A stretch of DNA of 57,354 nt from NCBI GenBank assembly GCA_015232405.1, contig JADFZS010000014.1, positions 1 to 57,354 of the forward strand, in the 5' to 3' direction. A program made the position numbers and the translations under genes. Below the pieces are notes generated by a model. That model was not told the origin of the DNA. It did not search any database and was given only the letters and a program-made list of their open reading frames with translations. Position 1 is the first letter of the stretch, and every line of letters begins with the position of its first letter. Below, piece after piece: positions 18,923 to 28,437 of this stretch. The stretch comes from Magnetococcales bacterium. Its GTDB lineage: Bacteria; Pseudomonadota; Magnetococcia; Magnetococcales; JADFYX01.

Positions 18923-20028
18923 TGATTGTATTTTTAATGGTCAGCTTGGCACTGTTTCAGGTGATAGTTATGGGACCACAACAGATTGAAAATGGGCAGG
19001 TTATCAACCTGTTCAGACAAAAAATCATTACCCAAGAGCAGCTCTATGATCAACTGAGCGAAAAACGGGTGGTGTTGGTAGGTGAGACCCATAACGACCC
19101 CAACCACCATAAAGTACAGCTAAAGATCATTCAGGGAATATATAAACATAATAACAATATGGCAATTGGGTTGGAGATGATTCCTCGCCATCTACAGTCC
19201 CAACTAGACAGGTGGGTTGCTGATGAGTTGAGCCGGGAAGATTTTTTAAAAGCGGTGGATTGGGATCAAACCTGGGGCTTTGATTCTGATTTATATATGC
19301 CAATTTTGCGTTTTGCTAGAGATAACAATATCCATCTTGTGGCAATGAATATAAAACGTGAAGTGGTCAAACAGGTTCGTCTAAAGGGTCTTGATGGGGT
19401 GGCAGATAACATAAAAGATGAACTACCAAAAATAGCTCCTGCAAGTGATAAATATAAAACAATGTTGAGAGAGGTTTTTGAAAGTCACCCCATGATGTCA
19501 AAGATGGGTAAATTTGAAAACTTTGTTGATGCCCAACAGGTATGGGATGGGGTTATGGCGACCCAGATCAATCATTGGCTTGGTGAAAACCCCTATGGTC
19601 TTTTAGTGGGTTTGGCTGGCAGTGGTCATATATCCTATGGCAATGGCATACCCCACCAGCTAAAAAGTCAGGGAGTAGAGGATATAGCCACTGTTCTACC
19701 TTGGAACATAGAGGAGAAGTGGGCTGATTATAAAGTAGCAAACTACGCCTGGGGTGTACCAAAACCACCACCACCACCTGTCAGGTTTGGCATAATGTTG
19801 CAAGAGGTTGAAACAGGTGTACTGATTACAACTGTGTTTAAAGACTCCATAGCCGAAAAACACGGCATAAAAGCCGAGGATGAGATAAGGGAGCTTAACG
19901 GAGAGACAATAACCACAATAAAAAGGTTGAAATGGCTAATTAAAAACATGGAGTGGGGTGACAAAGCCACCTTAACTGTTAACAGAGACGGCGATGTGAA
20001 AAAAATAGAGCTGGAACTTGAACGTTGA
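18919..20028 (+). CDS. ChaN-like (Tiki/EreA fold) protein with C-terminal PDZ domain
   Basis: The N-terminus is hydrophobic and acts as a signal or anchor; no lipobox Cys is visible. Residues of about 50-240 match the ChaN/DUF399 haem-binding-uptake family, with LVGETHNDPNHH, GLEMIPR, DWDQTWGFD and a later SGHISYGNGIP. A Pro-rich linker (KPPPPPVRFG) leads to a PDZ domain over about the last 85 residues. ChaN binds haem in Campylobacter, and the wider fold includes metal-dependent hydrolases. The PDZ fusion suggests peptide or protease contact in the periplasm. It is last in the nadA-HD-HD operon. Confidence 0.82.
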   Translation: MMIVFLMVSLALFQVIVMGPQQIENGQVINLFRQKIITQEQLYDQLSEKRVVLVGETHNDPNHHKVQLKIIQGIYKHNNNMAIGLEMIPRHLQSQLDRWVADELSREDFLKAVDWDQTWGFDSDLYMPILRFARDNNIHLVAMNIKREVVKQVRLKGLDGVADNIKDELPKIAPASDKYKTMLREVFESHPMMSKMGKFENFVDAQQVWDGVMATQINHWLGENPYGLLVGLAGSGHISYGNGIPHQLKSQGVEDIATVLPWNIEEKWADYKVANYAWGVPKPPPPPVRFGIMLQEVETGVLITTVFKDSIAEKHGIKAEDEIRELNGETITTIKRLKWLIKNMEWGDKATLTVNRDGDVKKIELELER

Positions 20029-20142
20029 GTAGCTTGTAAATTGTTGAAAATTTAGCAATAAAATTTTTTTTCCAGCCATAAAAACGGGAGGTCGCGCATA
20101 GTAGCGTACTGCTGCATAAATGGCTGAAACATAATACAGTTT

Positions 20143-21732
20143 TTATTTCTTTAATGCCTTGGCGTTTGCCCTAAGTCCTAGTAGGGCATCCATGGGATCA
20201 AAACCTCGGTTTTTTATTTTTGTCACACGTTTAATTTGTCTTGCAGAACTTTTTTTCTCACTCTTTAAATCAACTGTTTGTACAGTTTTAACTCTTTTGC
20301 CTTTCTCGTTATAAACAACATTTACTACTGGTTGCAGTAGTGCTTCTGAGTCGTTCTCTATTACAACTGCAACACAACCATTACGCAACTCAACTACAGT
20401 GCCAATGGGATGAATGCCAATTGCTTTGATGAACATTTGTATCAGTTCAGCATCAAAACTGTTTTTGCTCTGTTTTAGTATTTTTTTCAAGGCCTTGTTG
20501 GAGCTTATCGGGGCTTTATTATATTGATATGATGTCAGTCTCTCAAACTCGTTGACGATACCAGCCATTTTTCCATAAATGTGTATTTCACCACCAGAAA
20601 GACCGTTAGGATATCCTGTGCCATCTATTTTTTCATGATGTTGACCAGCAATTATCATGACTTCTTGTGGGATATCTTGCATATTTTTAAGTAGAGTTAG
20701 CCCTTCATTTACATGGCTACCCATCAGTTCCTTGTCTTTTGCCAATGTGGGTTTTTGTTTGAAATTATTATTCGGATTTAAACCAGCCATACCGATATCA
20801 TGTAACATTCCACCCATACCGATATTTATCGTTGTCTTCTCGTCAAATCCCAAGATTAATGAGAACGCCATTAAATATGTTGCGACATTCACACAGTGGG
20901 AAAAAATTGAGCTATCTTTATCTTGAATCAGGGCGAGGGCAAGCATTGCATTTTTGTTTCTTTGAAATGATTCAAAAAGATCTGCTGCTGACTCTGCAAT
21001 TTTCTTATATTCAACAGGTCGATCCGCAGCTATATCATCCAGGATCATTTTTACATTTTCTTGGGCCTTTTGCTTTAAATTGCTTGCGACTGAAATCTCT
21101 TCTTTAAAATCAACTTTTTTTATCTCTTGTGGTACATTGACAGTACCCTCTTTTTCAAAATTTTCCAGATCTTGTAATTGGGCTTTTAAATGTTCTTCAA
21201 TTTCATCATTGTTGCTCTTTTCATGGGAGGGAGTGATATTGTCAAGCTTGGTATCAAATTGAACTGTTTTTTCTTCTAGGGTAGTAGTTGCTCCAATGGT
21301 GTCTTTTGTTGCTTGATCTTTATTGTTAAAAAAATCAGCGTACTTCATATCAGATATCATAATATGGTCGATAAGCCATCTATTGATTAGGAGATCATAT
21401 AGTTTGGTTTTTATGCTCCTACTAGGAGTTTTTGTATTAATTGTATCTTTTATCTGTATAAGAGTATTTAACAGGTTGTTGTGCTCTTTTTTGTGCTGGG
21501 CGAGCATTGGATAATCGTTTTGTTCTAAAAAACGTTCCTCTCTTCGTAAATGGGATGAAATTTGAAACATGAGTCTTCTTGTGGCAGAAGATAGCTCTGA
21601 CTTTTTTCCATTATTTTGTATTAATTTTATGATTATGTTGATGGTCTGAATGATTTTTTTGTGATCATCATCCAAACTAGGTATTTTTGTACGTAGAGTA
21701 TCATCCCAAGAGATAGCTGTTTGAAGTGTCAT
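20143..21732 (-). CDS. Hemerythrin-HD-GYP c-di-GMP phosphodiesterase (intact GYP)
   Basis: The N-terminal 130 residues are a hemerythrin domain with ligands in DDDHKK (His24), SHLRREE, HKKEH and DHIMISD. A linker of about 100 residues leads to an HD-GYP domain with HCVNVATY, MLHDIGMAGL, GSHVNEG, and HHEKIDGTGYP followed by GGEIHIYGKMAG. All catalytic positions, including the GYP loop, are present, so O2- or redox-gated c-di-GMP hydrolysis is likely. ATG 21732 has GGGG 6 bases upstream; longer frames lack a ribosome site. It is divergent from a close paralogue 203 bases away. Confidence 0.9.
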   Translation of the reverse strand: MTLQTAISWDDTLRTKIPSLDDDHKKIIQTINIIIKLIQNNGKKSELSSATRRLMFQISSHLRREERFLEQNDYPMLAQHKKEHNNLLNTLIQIKDTINTKTPSRSIKTKLYDLLINRWLIDHIMISDMKYADFFNNKDQATKDTIGATTTLEEKTVQFDTKLDNITPSHEKSNNDEIEEHLKAQLQDLENFEKEGTVNVPQEIKKVDFKEEISVASNLKQKAQENVKMILDDIAADRPVEYKKIAESAADLFESFQRNKNAMLALALIQDKDSSIFSHCVNVATYLMAFSLILGFDEKTTINIGMGGMLHDIGMAGLNPNNNFKQKPTLAKDKELMGSHVNEGLTLLKNMQDIPQEVMIIAGQHHEKIDGTGYPNGLSGGEIHIYGKMAGIVNEFERLTSYQYNKAPISSNKALKKILKQSKNSFDAELIQMFIKAIGIHPIGTVVELRNGCVAVVIENDSEALLQPVVNVVYNEKGKRVKTVQTVDLKSEKKSSARQIKRVTKIKNRGFDPMDALLGLRANAKALKK

Positions 21733-21935
21733 AACAAACCCCAATATAAATAAACGATCATTAATCTGGTAATAATATATTAACATTTAGCCAATTTCAA
21801 TGTAATATCATCTTGATGGGAGGTAAATTAACGTTTGTATAATTTGTAATATCTTGTCATAATGGTATGTAAACAAAATGTAATATTGGTTCAGGGTTAA
21901 TAAAGATAATAGATGGTTATCTGGAGATGGTTTCA

Positions 21936-23417
21936 ATGGTACAAATGGGGATTAATTGGGAAAACATCCCAAGGATAAATATTGAAGGGTTTGATGAAGA
22001 TCATAAGAAAATTATTGAGATAATTAATATATTGCTAAGATCTAGATCGGGAACAGTTACCGATAGGGAGTTTCGCTCTGCAGTTAGTAAGTTGATGATA
22101 TATGTATCCTCACATTTTAAACGAGAAGAAAAATTTCTTGAAGACAATAAATATCCTGATATAACGCGGCATAAAGAGGAGCATTTTCATATAATTAGAA
22201 AAATTTTGTCGATAAAAAAGAGCATAATAGAAGATAACTATCGCCAAAACATCACCCCTGAAATGGTGGGATTTTTAACTGGTACAATTGTTGACGAACA
22301 TTTCTCAAAATCAGATGTTGAGTTTGCCAAGATTTATGGCGAAGAGCTTGATGATGAAGTAGATGGTTTTGCTGGTACTGCACCATCCGATGAGGTAAAG
22401 GAGAATTTAGCAGCTCAACTACAAGCATTGGATGATTTTCCTGATGATGATTTTGCCGATTCTGATAGATCAAAAGCTTTAGAAATTGAGCAAAATGATT
22501 TTGCAGAAGAGATATCAGTTGCAAGTGATACAAAACATCAAGCTCAACAAAGTGTAAAATCACTACTTCATGATATTTCTGCTGGTATACCTGTTAAACA
22601 TGAGAAAATTGCCGACTCTTCAGCTCTACTTCACGATTCATTTAAAAGAAATACCAGCGCTTTGTTAGCACTATCCTTACTTGAGGATAATGATGATTCC
22701 GTTGTTGTTCATTCGGTAAACGTGGCTACATATCTAATTGCGTTTTGTAAAATTATGGGTTTTGATGATCAGACAACAGTAAATGTTGCTATGGGTGGAA
22801 TGCTCCATGATGTGGGTAAATGTAGGGGTGACTCTGAAAGCTTAGACCCGGAATCAAAACATGTTTTAGATGGTCTTGAAATCCTGGAGATTATCCCTGG
22901 TTTTCCCAAAGAGGCAATCATCATAGCGGCTCAACATCATGAGAGAGTTGATGGCTCTGGTTTTCCCAATAAACTCTTGGGAAGCGAAATTCATGTTCTA
23001 GGTCAAATGGCTGGTATTGCTAATTTGTTTGATACTTTAACGTCCCAAAGAGCAAATCAGGATATGATGCCTCCAAATGTTGCGCTAAGAGAGTTGTTGG
23101 GCAAGGGTGGAGGTGAGTTTGATGGAGAGCTTATACAAAAATTCATAAAAGCAGTTGGGATACATCCTGTGGGTACAACCGTTGAGTTGAAGGATGGTAG
23201 TGTTGCCATTGTTGCCAAAAATGATCCTGATTCTCTTCTACAGCCTGTAATTAATATTGTTTATGATAAGTCTGGTAAAAAACAGGAGGATTTGTATCAG
23301 ATAGATTTAAAGAAAGAAAAAGCGGAATCACAATTTCAGATAAAGGGTGCAATCAAGGTAAAGCATAAAAGTTTTGATCCCATGGATGCCCTTTTGGCTT
23401 TGCGGGCAAATGCCTGA
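21936..23417 (+). CDS. Hemerythrin-HD-GYP paralogue with GFP variant loop
   Basis: It has the same architecture as the divergent neighbour. Hemerythrin ligands are in DEDHKK (His23), SHFKREE, HKEEH and DEHFSKSD. The HD domain has HSVNVATY, MLHDVGK and HHERVDGSGFP, so the GYP loop reads GFP. The segment between the HD pair and the next His (RGDSESLDPESKHVLDG) is shorter than in the neighbour. ATG 21936 is chosen because GGAG lies 9 bases upstream; ATG 21927 abuts it. The protein may be a weaker or differently tuned c-di-GMP enzyme or a sensor. Both paralogues end with the same tail (FDPMDALL-LRANA). Confidence 0.88.
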   Translation: MVQMGINWENIPRINIEGFDEDHKKIIEIINILLRSRSGTVTDREFRSAVSKLMIYVSSHFKREEKFLEDNKYPDITRHKEEHFHIIRKILSIKKSIIEDNYRQNITPEMVGFLTGTIVDEHFSKSDVEFAKIYGEELDDEVDGFAGTAPSDEVKENLAAQLQALDDFPDDDFADSDRSKALEIEQNDFAEEISVASDTKHQAQQSVKSLLHDISAGIPVKHEKIADSSALLHDSFKRNTSALLALSLLEDNDDSVVVHSVNVATYLIAFCKIMGFDDQTTVNVAMGGMLHDVGKCRGDSESLDPESKHVLDGLEILEIIPGFPKEAIIIAAQHHERVDGSGFPNKLLGSEIHVLGQMAGIANLFDTLTSQRANQDMMPPNVALRELLGKGGGEFDGELIQKFIKAVGIHPVGTTVELKDGSVAIVAKNDPDSLLQPVINIVYDKSGKKQEDLYQIDLKKEKAESQFQIKGAIKVKHKSFDPMDALLALRANA

Positions 23418-23492
23418 AAATAACAGTTTATTGCTTTTATTTGTCTGACATTTCAATAGTTTCTGTTATCTGTAAAAGTCATGAGAATTATT

Positions 23493-23521
23493 TTTTGTAA
23501 ATAAGCTGTTTTCTCTATAAT
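23493..23521 (+). promoter_or_regulatory. Possible dnaE promoter
   Basis: TATAAT at 23516-23521 has a poor -35 candidate (TTTTGT) 17 bases upstream. Transcription would start only about 4-8 bases before the dnaE ATG (23532), giving an almost leaderless message. This is a pattern match only. Confidence 0.3.
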
Positions 23522-23531
23522 ATCTTTGAGC

Positions 23532-26500
23532 ATGACACACGCTCCTTTCATTCATCTCCATGTGCATTCTGGATACTCTCTGCTCAATTCCACTATTAGA
23601 ATTGAGGAGTTGATAAAGCGTGGGGTCAAGGAGAATATGCCAGCTTTGGCTTTGACAGATCATGGTAATCTGTTTGCTGCCGTGCAGTTTTTCTCTGGTT
23701 GTTTAAAATCTGGTATCAAACCAATTTTAGGGGCGCAGGTTAATATTGTTGCCGATCATAGCGATACCTCCCAGCGAGAGGATAAGGAGATTCGGGAGGA
23801 GTTGATCCTTCTGTGTCGCAATGATCAAGGGTGGCTGAGCCTGTTGGAACTCATCTCAATTGGTCATTTAAATGGCAGTCACGGTAAGCCCAGGGTAGAT
23901 CTGGCTCTTTTGCAAAAATATAATGCTGGTTTAATAGCTCTTTCAGCAGGTGCAAAGGGTGGGGTGGGTCGTCTTCTGGCTTTGGGCGAGGTGGATCTGG
24001 CCCGTGAAAAAGCCATTGAGTTGGCAGCTCTATATAAAGATGAGACCACTGGTGATCAGGGGTTTTATCTTGAGTTGCAACGCCACGGTATGCCGGGTGA
24101 AGAGGAGTTGATACACGCAACCGCCAATCTGGCTTTGGAGCTTGATATCCCTGTTGTTGCCAGTAACAATGTCCACTTTTTTGAGCGTTCTGACTTAAGA
24201 GCTTTTGATGCCTTACGCTGCATAGGGTTGGGGCAGTCACTGGCTGATGATTCTCAACGAGAAAAGTTCAACGACGGTTTTCACTTTGCCTCAGCCAAGG
24301 AGATGGTCAAAACCTTTGCTGATATTCCAGAAGCAATTGATAACACCATTCAAATAGCCAAAAGATGCAACCTGCAATTGGATTTGGGAAAGACTGTCCT
24401 TCCCAACTATCAGCTACCAAAAGGGGAAGATCTGGCATCTTGGTTACGGCATCAATCCAATGAGGGTTTGCAAATCCGCTTAAAAAAACATGTTCTACCA
24501 AGATTTGCCGAATCAGAGCATGACAAAATCACAAAACAGTACAGTGATCGTTTGAAATTTGAGCTTGAGGTTATCCTGCAAATGGGATTTCCCGGCTATT
24601 TTTTGATCGTTTCCGACTTTATTCGCTGGGCAAAAAAAGAGAATATTCCCGTGGGTCCGGGACGTGGTTCTGGTGCTGGCTCCTTGGTGGCCTGGAGTTT
24701 GGATATTACCGATTTGGACCCCATACGTTATCAACTTCTGTTTGAGAGGTTTCTTAACCCTGAACGGGTATCCATGCCGGACTTTGATGTCGATTTTTGC
24801 ATGGATAAACGGCAGAGTGTCATTGAGTATGTGCAGCATAAATATGGTAAAGACAGGGTAGCCCAGATAATCACTTTTGGTACCCTGCAATCCAAAATGG
24901 TTATCCGTGATGTGGGTCGGGTGTTGCAAATGCCATATGGACAGGTTGATGGCATAGCCAAGCTGGTCCCAAATGTCATAGGCATAACACTGGAAAAAGC
25001 CATTGATGAAGAGGAGCGTCTCAACAAATTAATTCAGGAAGATAGAGAGGTTGCTGAATTGATGGAGTTGGCTTTAACCCTGGAGGGGTTGCCACGCTCT
25101 TGTGGTACACACGCAGCAGGTGTGGTCATGGCTAACGGACCGTTAACCGATATGGTTCCCCTCTATCTGGATCCTCGCTCTTCCATGCCTGTTACCCAGT
25201 TCAACATGGTAGATGTCGAGCGGGCTGGCTTGGTGAAGTTTGACTTTTTGGGGCTAAAAACCTTAACGGTAATCGATGAATCCCTCCGTCTTGTAAATGG
25301 TCCCCGTATCGCAAGAGGTGAAGATCCGATAAATATCGAAACCATAGATTTGGAGGATAAAGATACTTTTCAACTATTAAAAGATGGCAAGTCCAAAGGT
25401 GTGTTTCAGTTGGAATCTTCCGGTATGCGGGAAATCTTGAAAAAACTGGCCCCGGATACCTTTGAGGAGATTGTCGCACTGGTAGCTCTCTATCGTCCCG
25501 GTCCATTGGGGTCTGGCATGGTTGACGATTTTATCAACCGTAAACATGGACGGATTGCGGTGGAGTATCCACTACCCCAGTTGGAGCCGATATTAAAAGA
25601 GACTTTTGGTGTAATTCTCTATCAAGAGCAGGTGATGAAAATCGCCCAGGTTCTGGCTAAATACTCCCTTGGTGGTGCGGATCTGCTGCGCCGGGCCATG
25701 GGCAAAAAGAAAGCTTCTGAGATGGCCTCCCAACGGGAGATCTTTATGAAGGGCTCGGCTGAAAACAGTATTGATGATAAAAAAGCTGAATATATTTTTG
25801 ATTTAATGGAGAAATTTGCAGGGTATGGTTTTAACAAATCCCACTCAGCGGCCTACGCCCTGATATCCTATCAAACTGCATGGCTGAAAACCCACTATCC
25901 TGTGGAGTTTATGGCTGCAACCCTGACCTGTGACAAGCTTAATACCGACAAGGTCACACTGTTTGTCCGTGAATGCCGAGAGATGGGGCTAACTGTTCTA
26001 CCCCCTGATGTAAATATTTCGGGGCGGGATTTCAGTGTTGAAGATAACAAGGTGCGTTACGGTTTGGCAGCGGTTAAAAATGTTGGTGAGGGTGCTGTTG
26101 ATGCAATGTTGGCAGCAAGAGATGATGGAACGGGACTGTTTAAAAGTTTATATGACCTCTGTCACCGAGCTGCAACAGCAGGGTTGAATCGCCGGATGAT
26201 GGAAAACCTCATTAAATCTGGAGGTTGTGATTGCCTGTCTGACAACAGGGCTGCACTTTTAAAGGGTTTGCCATCAGCTTTAAGTCAAGGCAGCAAACGT
26301 AATGAGGAGTCCGACCACGGCTGCCTCGATCTTTTTGGCGATACACCAGAGAGTGAACCGCAACTGCCGGCAACAGACCCTTTGAGTGATGATATCAAGC
26401 TGGCTTATGAAAAGGATGCCCTGGGTTTTTATATGTCGGGCCACCCCATGCGTAAATATCTTCCTGAACTGGCAGATTATGGTATTAAAGATTCTGAACA

Positions 26501-27059
26501 TATAAAGAAAAAATTTGGCCCCAAAGCCAACCCCCAAGATGATGTGCGAATAGCTGGGGTGGTGGTTGATAAAAAAATTCATAGAACCAAAAAAGGTGAT
26601 CAAATGGCCTTTTTCTCTCTTGAGGATATGGCCGGGCAGATAGAGGTTATAGCATTTTCAGAAGTGTTTCTTGCCTGTCGTGATCTTTTAAACGAAGAGG
26701 GGCTGCTTATTGTTACAGGAACAATAGAACCGGGAGAAGAAGAGCCAAAAATGATGGCTACCGAGGTGATGAGTTTAGCAGAATTTCGCGGTGGTTTTTG
26801 TCGTGAGCTACGTTTACATATAAGCCATAAACAGCTGGCAGATAAAGGAATGGATAGTTTGGCAGATCTTATTTTACAAAACAAGGGAACCGCTTGTCGG
26901 GTAGTTGTCAACCTGACCATACCCGGTAGTAAAGTGCAGTTAAAATTAGGGGAGGCGTATAAAGTTACCCCAAGTGAAGAGCTTTTAACCGATGCCATTG
27001 GGCTTTTGGGTACGGGATCTGCCAATTACAGCGGTAGAAGAACTGCAAACAGCTTGTAA
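23532..27059 (+). CDS. dnaE: DNA polymerase III alpha subunit
   Basis: This is the replicative polymerase. The N-terminal PHP domain begins FIHLHVHSGYSLL and includes ALTDHGN. The catalytic palm has GRGSGAGSLVAW and PDFDVDFC with the acidic triad. Further on come the fingers region (MRRAMGKKK-like LLRRAMGKKK), GFNKSHSAAYA, a helix-hairpin-helix region and an OB-fold near FFSLEDMAGQIEV. The length of about 1175 is normal for DnaE1. ATG 23532 matches the family N-terminus; a TTG at 23526 is less likely. Confidence 0.97.
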   Translation: MTHAPFIHLHVHSGYSLLNSTIRIEELIKRGVKENMPALALTDHGNLFAAVQFFSGCLKSGIKPILGAQVNIVADHSDTSQREDKEIREELILLCRNDQGWLSLLELISIGHLNGSHGKPRVDLALLQKYNAGLIALSAGAKGGVGRLLALGEVDLAREKAIELAALYKDETTGDQGFYLELQRHGMPGEEELIHATANLALELDIPVVASNNVHFFERSDLRAFDALRCIGLGQSLADDSQREKFNDGFHFASAKEMVKTFADIPEAIDNTIQIAKRCNLQLDLGKTVLPNYQLPKGEDLASWLRHQSNEGLQIRLKKHVLPRFAESEHDKITKQYSDRLKFELEVILQMGFPGYFLIVSDFIRWAKKENIPVGPGRGSGAGSLVAWSLDITDLDPIRYQLLFERFLNPERVSMPDFDVDFCMDKRQSVIEYVQHKYGKDRVAQIITFGTLQSKMVIRDVGRVLQMPYGQVDGIAKLVPNVIGITLEKAIDEEERLNKLIQEDREVAELMELALTLEGLPRSCGTHAAGVVMANGPLTDMVPLYLDPRSSMPVTQFNMVDVERAGLVKFDFLGLKTLTVIDESLRLVNGPRIARGEDPINIETIDLEDKDTFQLLKDGKSKGVFQLESSGMREILKKLAPDTFEEIVALVALYRPGPLGSGMVDDFINRKHGRIAVEYPLPQLEPILKETFGVILYQEQVMKIAQVLAKYSLGGADLLRRAMGKKKASEMASQREIFMKGSAENSIDDKKAEYIFDLMEKFAGYGFNKSHSAAYALISYQTAWLKTHYPVEFMAATLTCDKLNTDKVTLFVRECREMGLTVLPPDVNISGRDFSVEDNKVRYGLAAVKNVGEGAVDAMLAARDDGTGLFKSLYDLCHRAATAGLNRRMMENLIKSGGCDCLSDNRAALLKGLPSALSQGSKRNEESDHGCLDLFGDTPESEPQLPATDPLSDDIKLAYEKDALGFYMSGHPMRKYLPELADYGIKDSEHIKKKFGPKANPQDDVRIAGVVVDKKIHRTKKGDQMAFFSLEDMAGQIEVIAFSEVFLACRDLLNEEGLLIVTGTIEPGEEEPKMMATEVMSLAEFRGGFCRELRLHISHKQLADKGMDSLADLILQNKGTACRVVVNLTIPGSKVQLKLGEAYKVTPSEELLTDAIGLLGTGSANYSGRRTANSL

Positions 27060-27310
27060 AAAAAGAGAAATAAATATAACAAGGTAAAAGGATCTTTGGC
27101 GTAGAAAATTTTGTAGATGGTGGTGTAGATTATCCTGTTATATTTAGCTGTTTGGCATTATGAGCCGATAAGGTCTAAAAGGTGACAAAAAAAGATTGAA
27201 ACTCTTGCCATTTTCAGGTTAGAAGGTGTAGTCTGAGGTTTGTTGGTTAATTGTAAATTTTATAGTAACTTAAGGGTTGGCAGCCCCTTTTACTTTGGAA
27301 ACATGGAATA

Positions 27311-28279
27311 ATGTCCCGGACTTTTCTTGACTTTGAGCGGCCCATCGGTGAGTTGATGGGCAAAATTGATGAACTACGCTATCTCTCTGAAACATCAGAT
27401 ATTGATATTAGCCAGGATATATCTGGCTTGGAGGAGGAGGCTGATAAACTTACCGACCGTATATTCTCAAAGCTCGATGCTTGGCAAAGAACCCATCTAT
27501 CTCGCCATCCAGACCGTCCTTACTCACTAGACTACCTTGAGAATACTTTTTCTGACTTCCAAGAGCTACATGGCGACCGAACATTTGGTGATGATACTGC
27601 GATAGTTGCAGGTTTAGCCAAAATTACTGGTCGTGATGTTATGGTGGTAGCCCAAGAAAAGGGGAGGGGAACCAAGGCCAAAGTTCACAGAAATTTTGGT
27701 ATGCCCCGACCGGAAGGATACCGAAAAGCGTTGCGGTTGATGAAATTAGCCGAAAAATTCAACATTCCCATTGTCTGCTTGGTTGATACACAAGGAGCAT
27801 ATCCCGGTAAAGGTGCTGAGGAGAGAGGGCAGGCCGAAGCCATCGCCAGATCTATAAAATCAATGGTTACACTGCGGGTTCCTGTTGTTGTGGTGGTAAT
27901 TGGAGAGGGTGGTTCTGGTGGTGCATTGGCTATTGGTGTGGGCAATAGAGTTCTTATGATGGAGTATGCTACATATTCGGTTATATCACCGGAAGGATGT
28001 GCCTCTATTTTGTGGAAAGATGCCGCAAAAGCCAATTTGGCAGCAGAGGCGTTAAAGGTGACTCCAACCGAGATACTTGAGTTGGGTCTGATTGATGAGG
28101 TTATTCCCGAGCCAAGAGGTGGTGCACATCGTGACCCGGAAGAGGCAGCAAAGATATTACAAACCCATATAATCAAGCATCTTGATGAGTTGCTTCAGCT
28201 AACACCTGAGCAGCTAATCGAAGATAGATTTAATAAGTTTATCTCCATGGGTGTTGTTCTGGAGGAAGAGGCACAGTAG
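27311..28279 (+). CDS. accA: Acetyl-CoA carboxylase carboxyltransferase subunit alpha
   Basis: AccA with AccD transfers the carboxyl group from carboxybiotin to acetyl-CoA, the first step of fatty acid synthesis. The N-terminus FLDFERPIGEL is diagnostic. RHPDRPYSLDY, ELHGDRTFGDD, QEKGRGTK, FGMPRPEGYRKA, GAYPGKGAEERGQ and GEGGSGGALAIG follow in the usual order. The length of 322 is normal. ATG 27311 starts 251 bases after dnaE, so it probably has its own promoter. Confidence 0.97.
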   Translation: MSRTFLDFERPIGELMGKIDELRYLSETSDIDISQDISGLEEEADKLTDRIFSKLDAWQRTHLSRHPDRPYSLDYLENTFSDFQELHGDRTFGDDTAIVAGLAKITGRDVMVVAQEKGRGTKAKVHRNFGMPRPEGYRKALRLMKLAEKFNIPIVCLVDTQGAYPGKGAEERGQAEAIARSIKSMVTLRVPVVVVVIGEGGSGGALAIGVGNRVLMMEYATYSVISPEGCASILWKDAAKANLAAEALKVTPTEILELGLIDEVIPEPRGGAHRDPEEAAKILQTHIIKHLDELLQLTPEQLIEDRFNKFISMGVVLEEEAQ

Positions 28280-28290
28280 TAGCTATATTA

Positions 28291-28318
28291 TTGTTAGTGT
28301 TTGATTTTTTGGTATAAT
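28291..28318 (+). promoter_or_regulatory. Sigma70-type promoter for fba
   Basis: TTGTTA (28291-28296) and a perfect TATAAT (28313-28318) are 16 bases apart. The predicted message has a 5' leader of about 110 bases before the fba ATG at 28438. Confidence 0.55.
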
Positions 28319-28437
28319 ATTTGCTAACATAAACCATTCAAGCTGATCAGCTTTTTACTGCTGTGTAAACACTTGAAAATGTTGTTTTTGTTGCGAATTT
28401 ATTTTAATTTTTTTAATACGGCACAAGGAGAATCTAC

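Noticed and set aside
20071..20122. Stem CAGCCAT...ATGGCTG between convergent genes, considered as a terminator
   Set aside because: The arms are short, the loop is long and no T run follows on either strand.
27685..28176. 163-codon open frame antisense to accA
   Set aside because: Shadow of a fully conserved gene.
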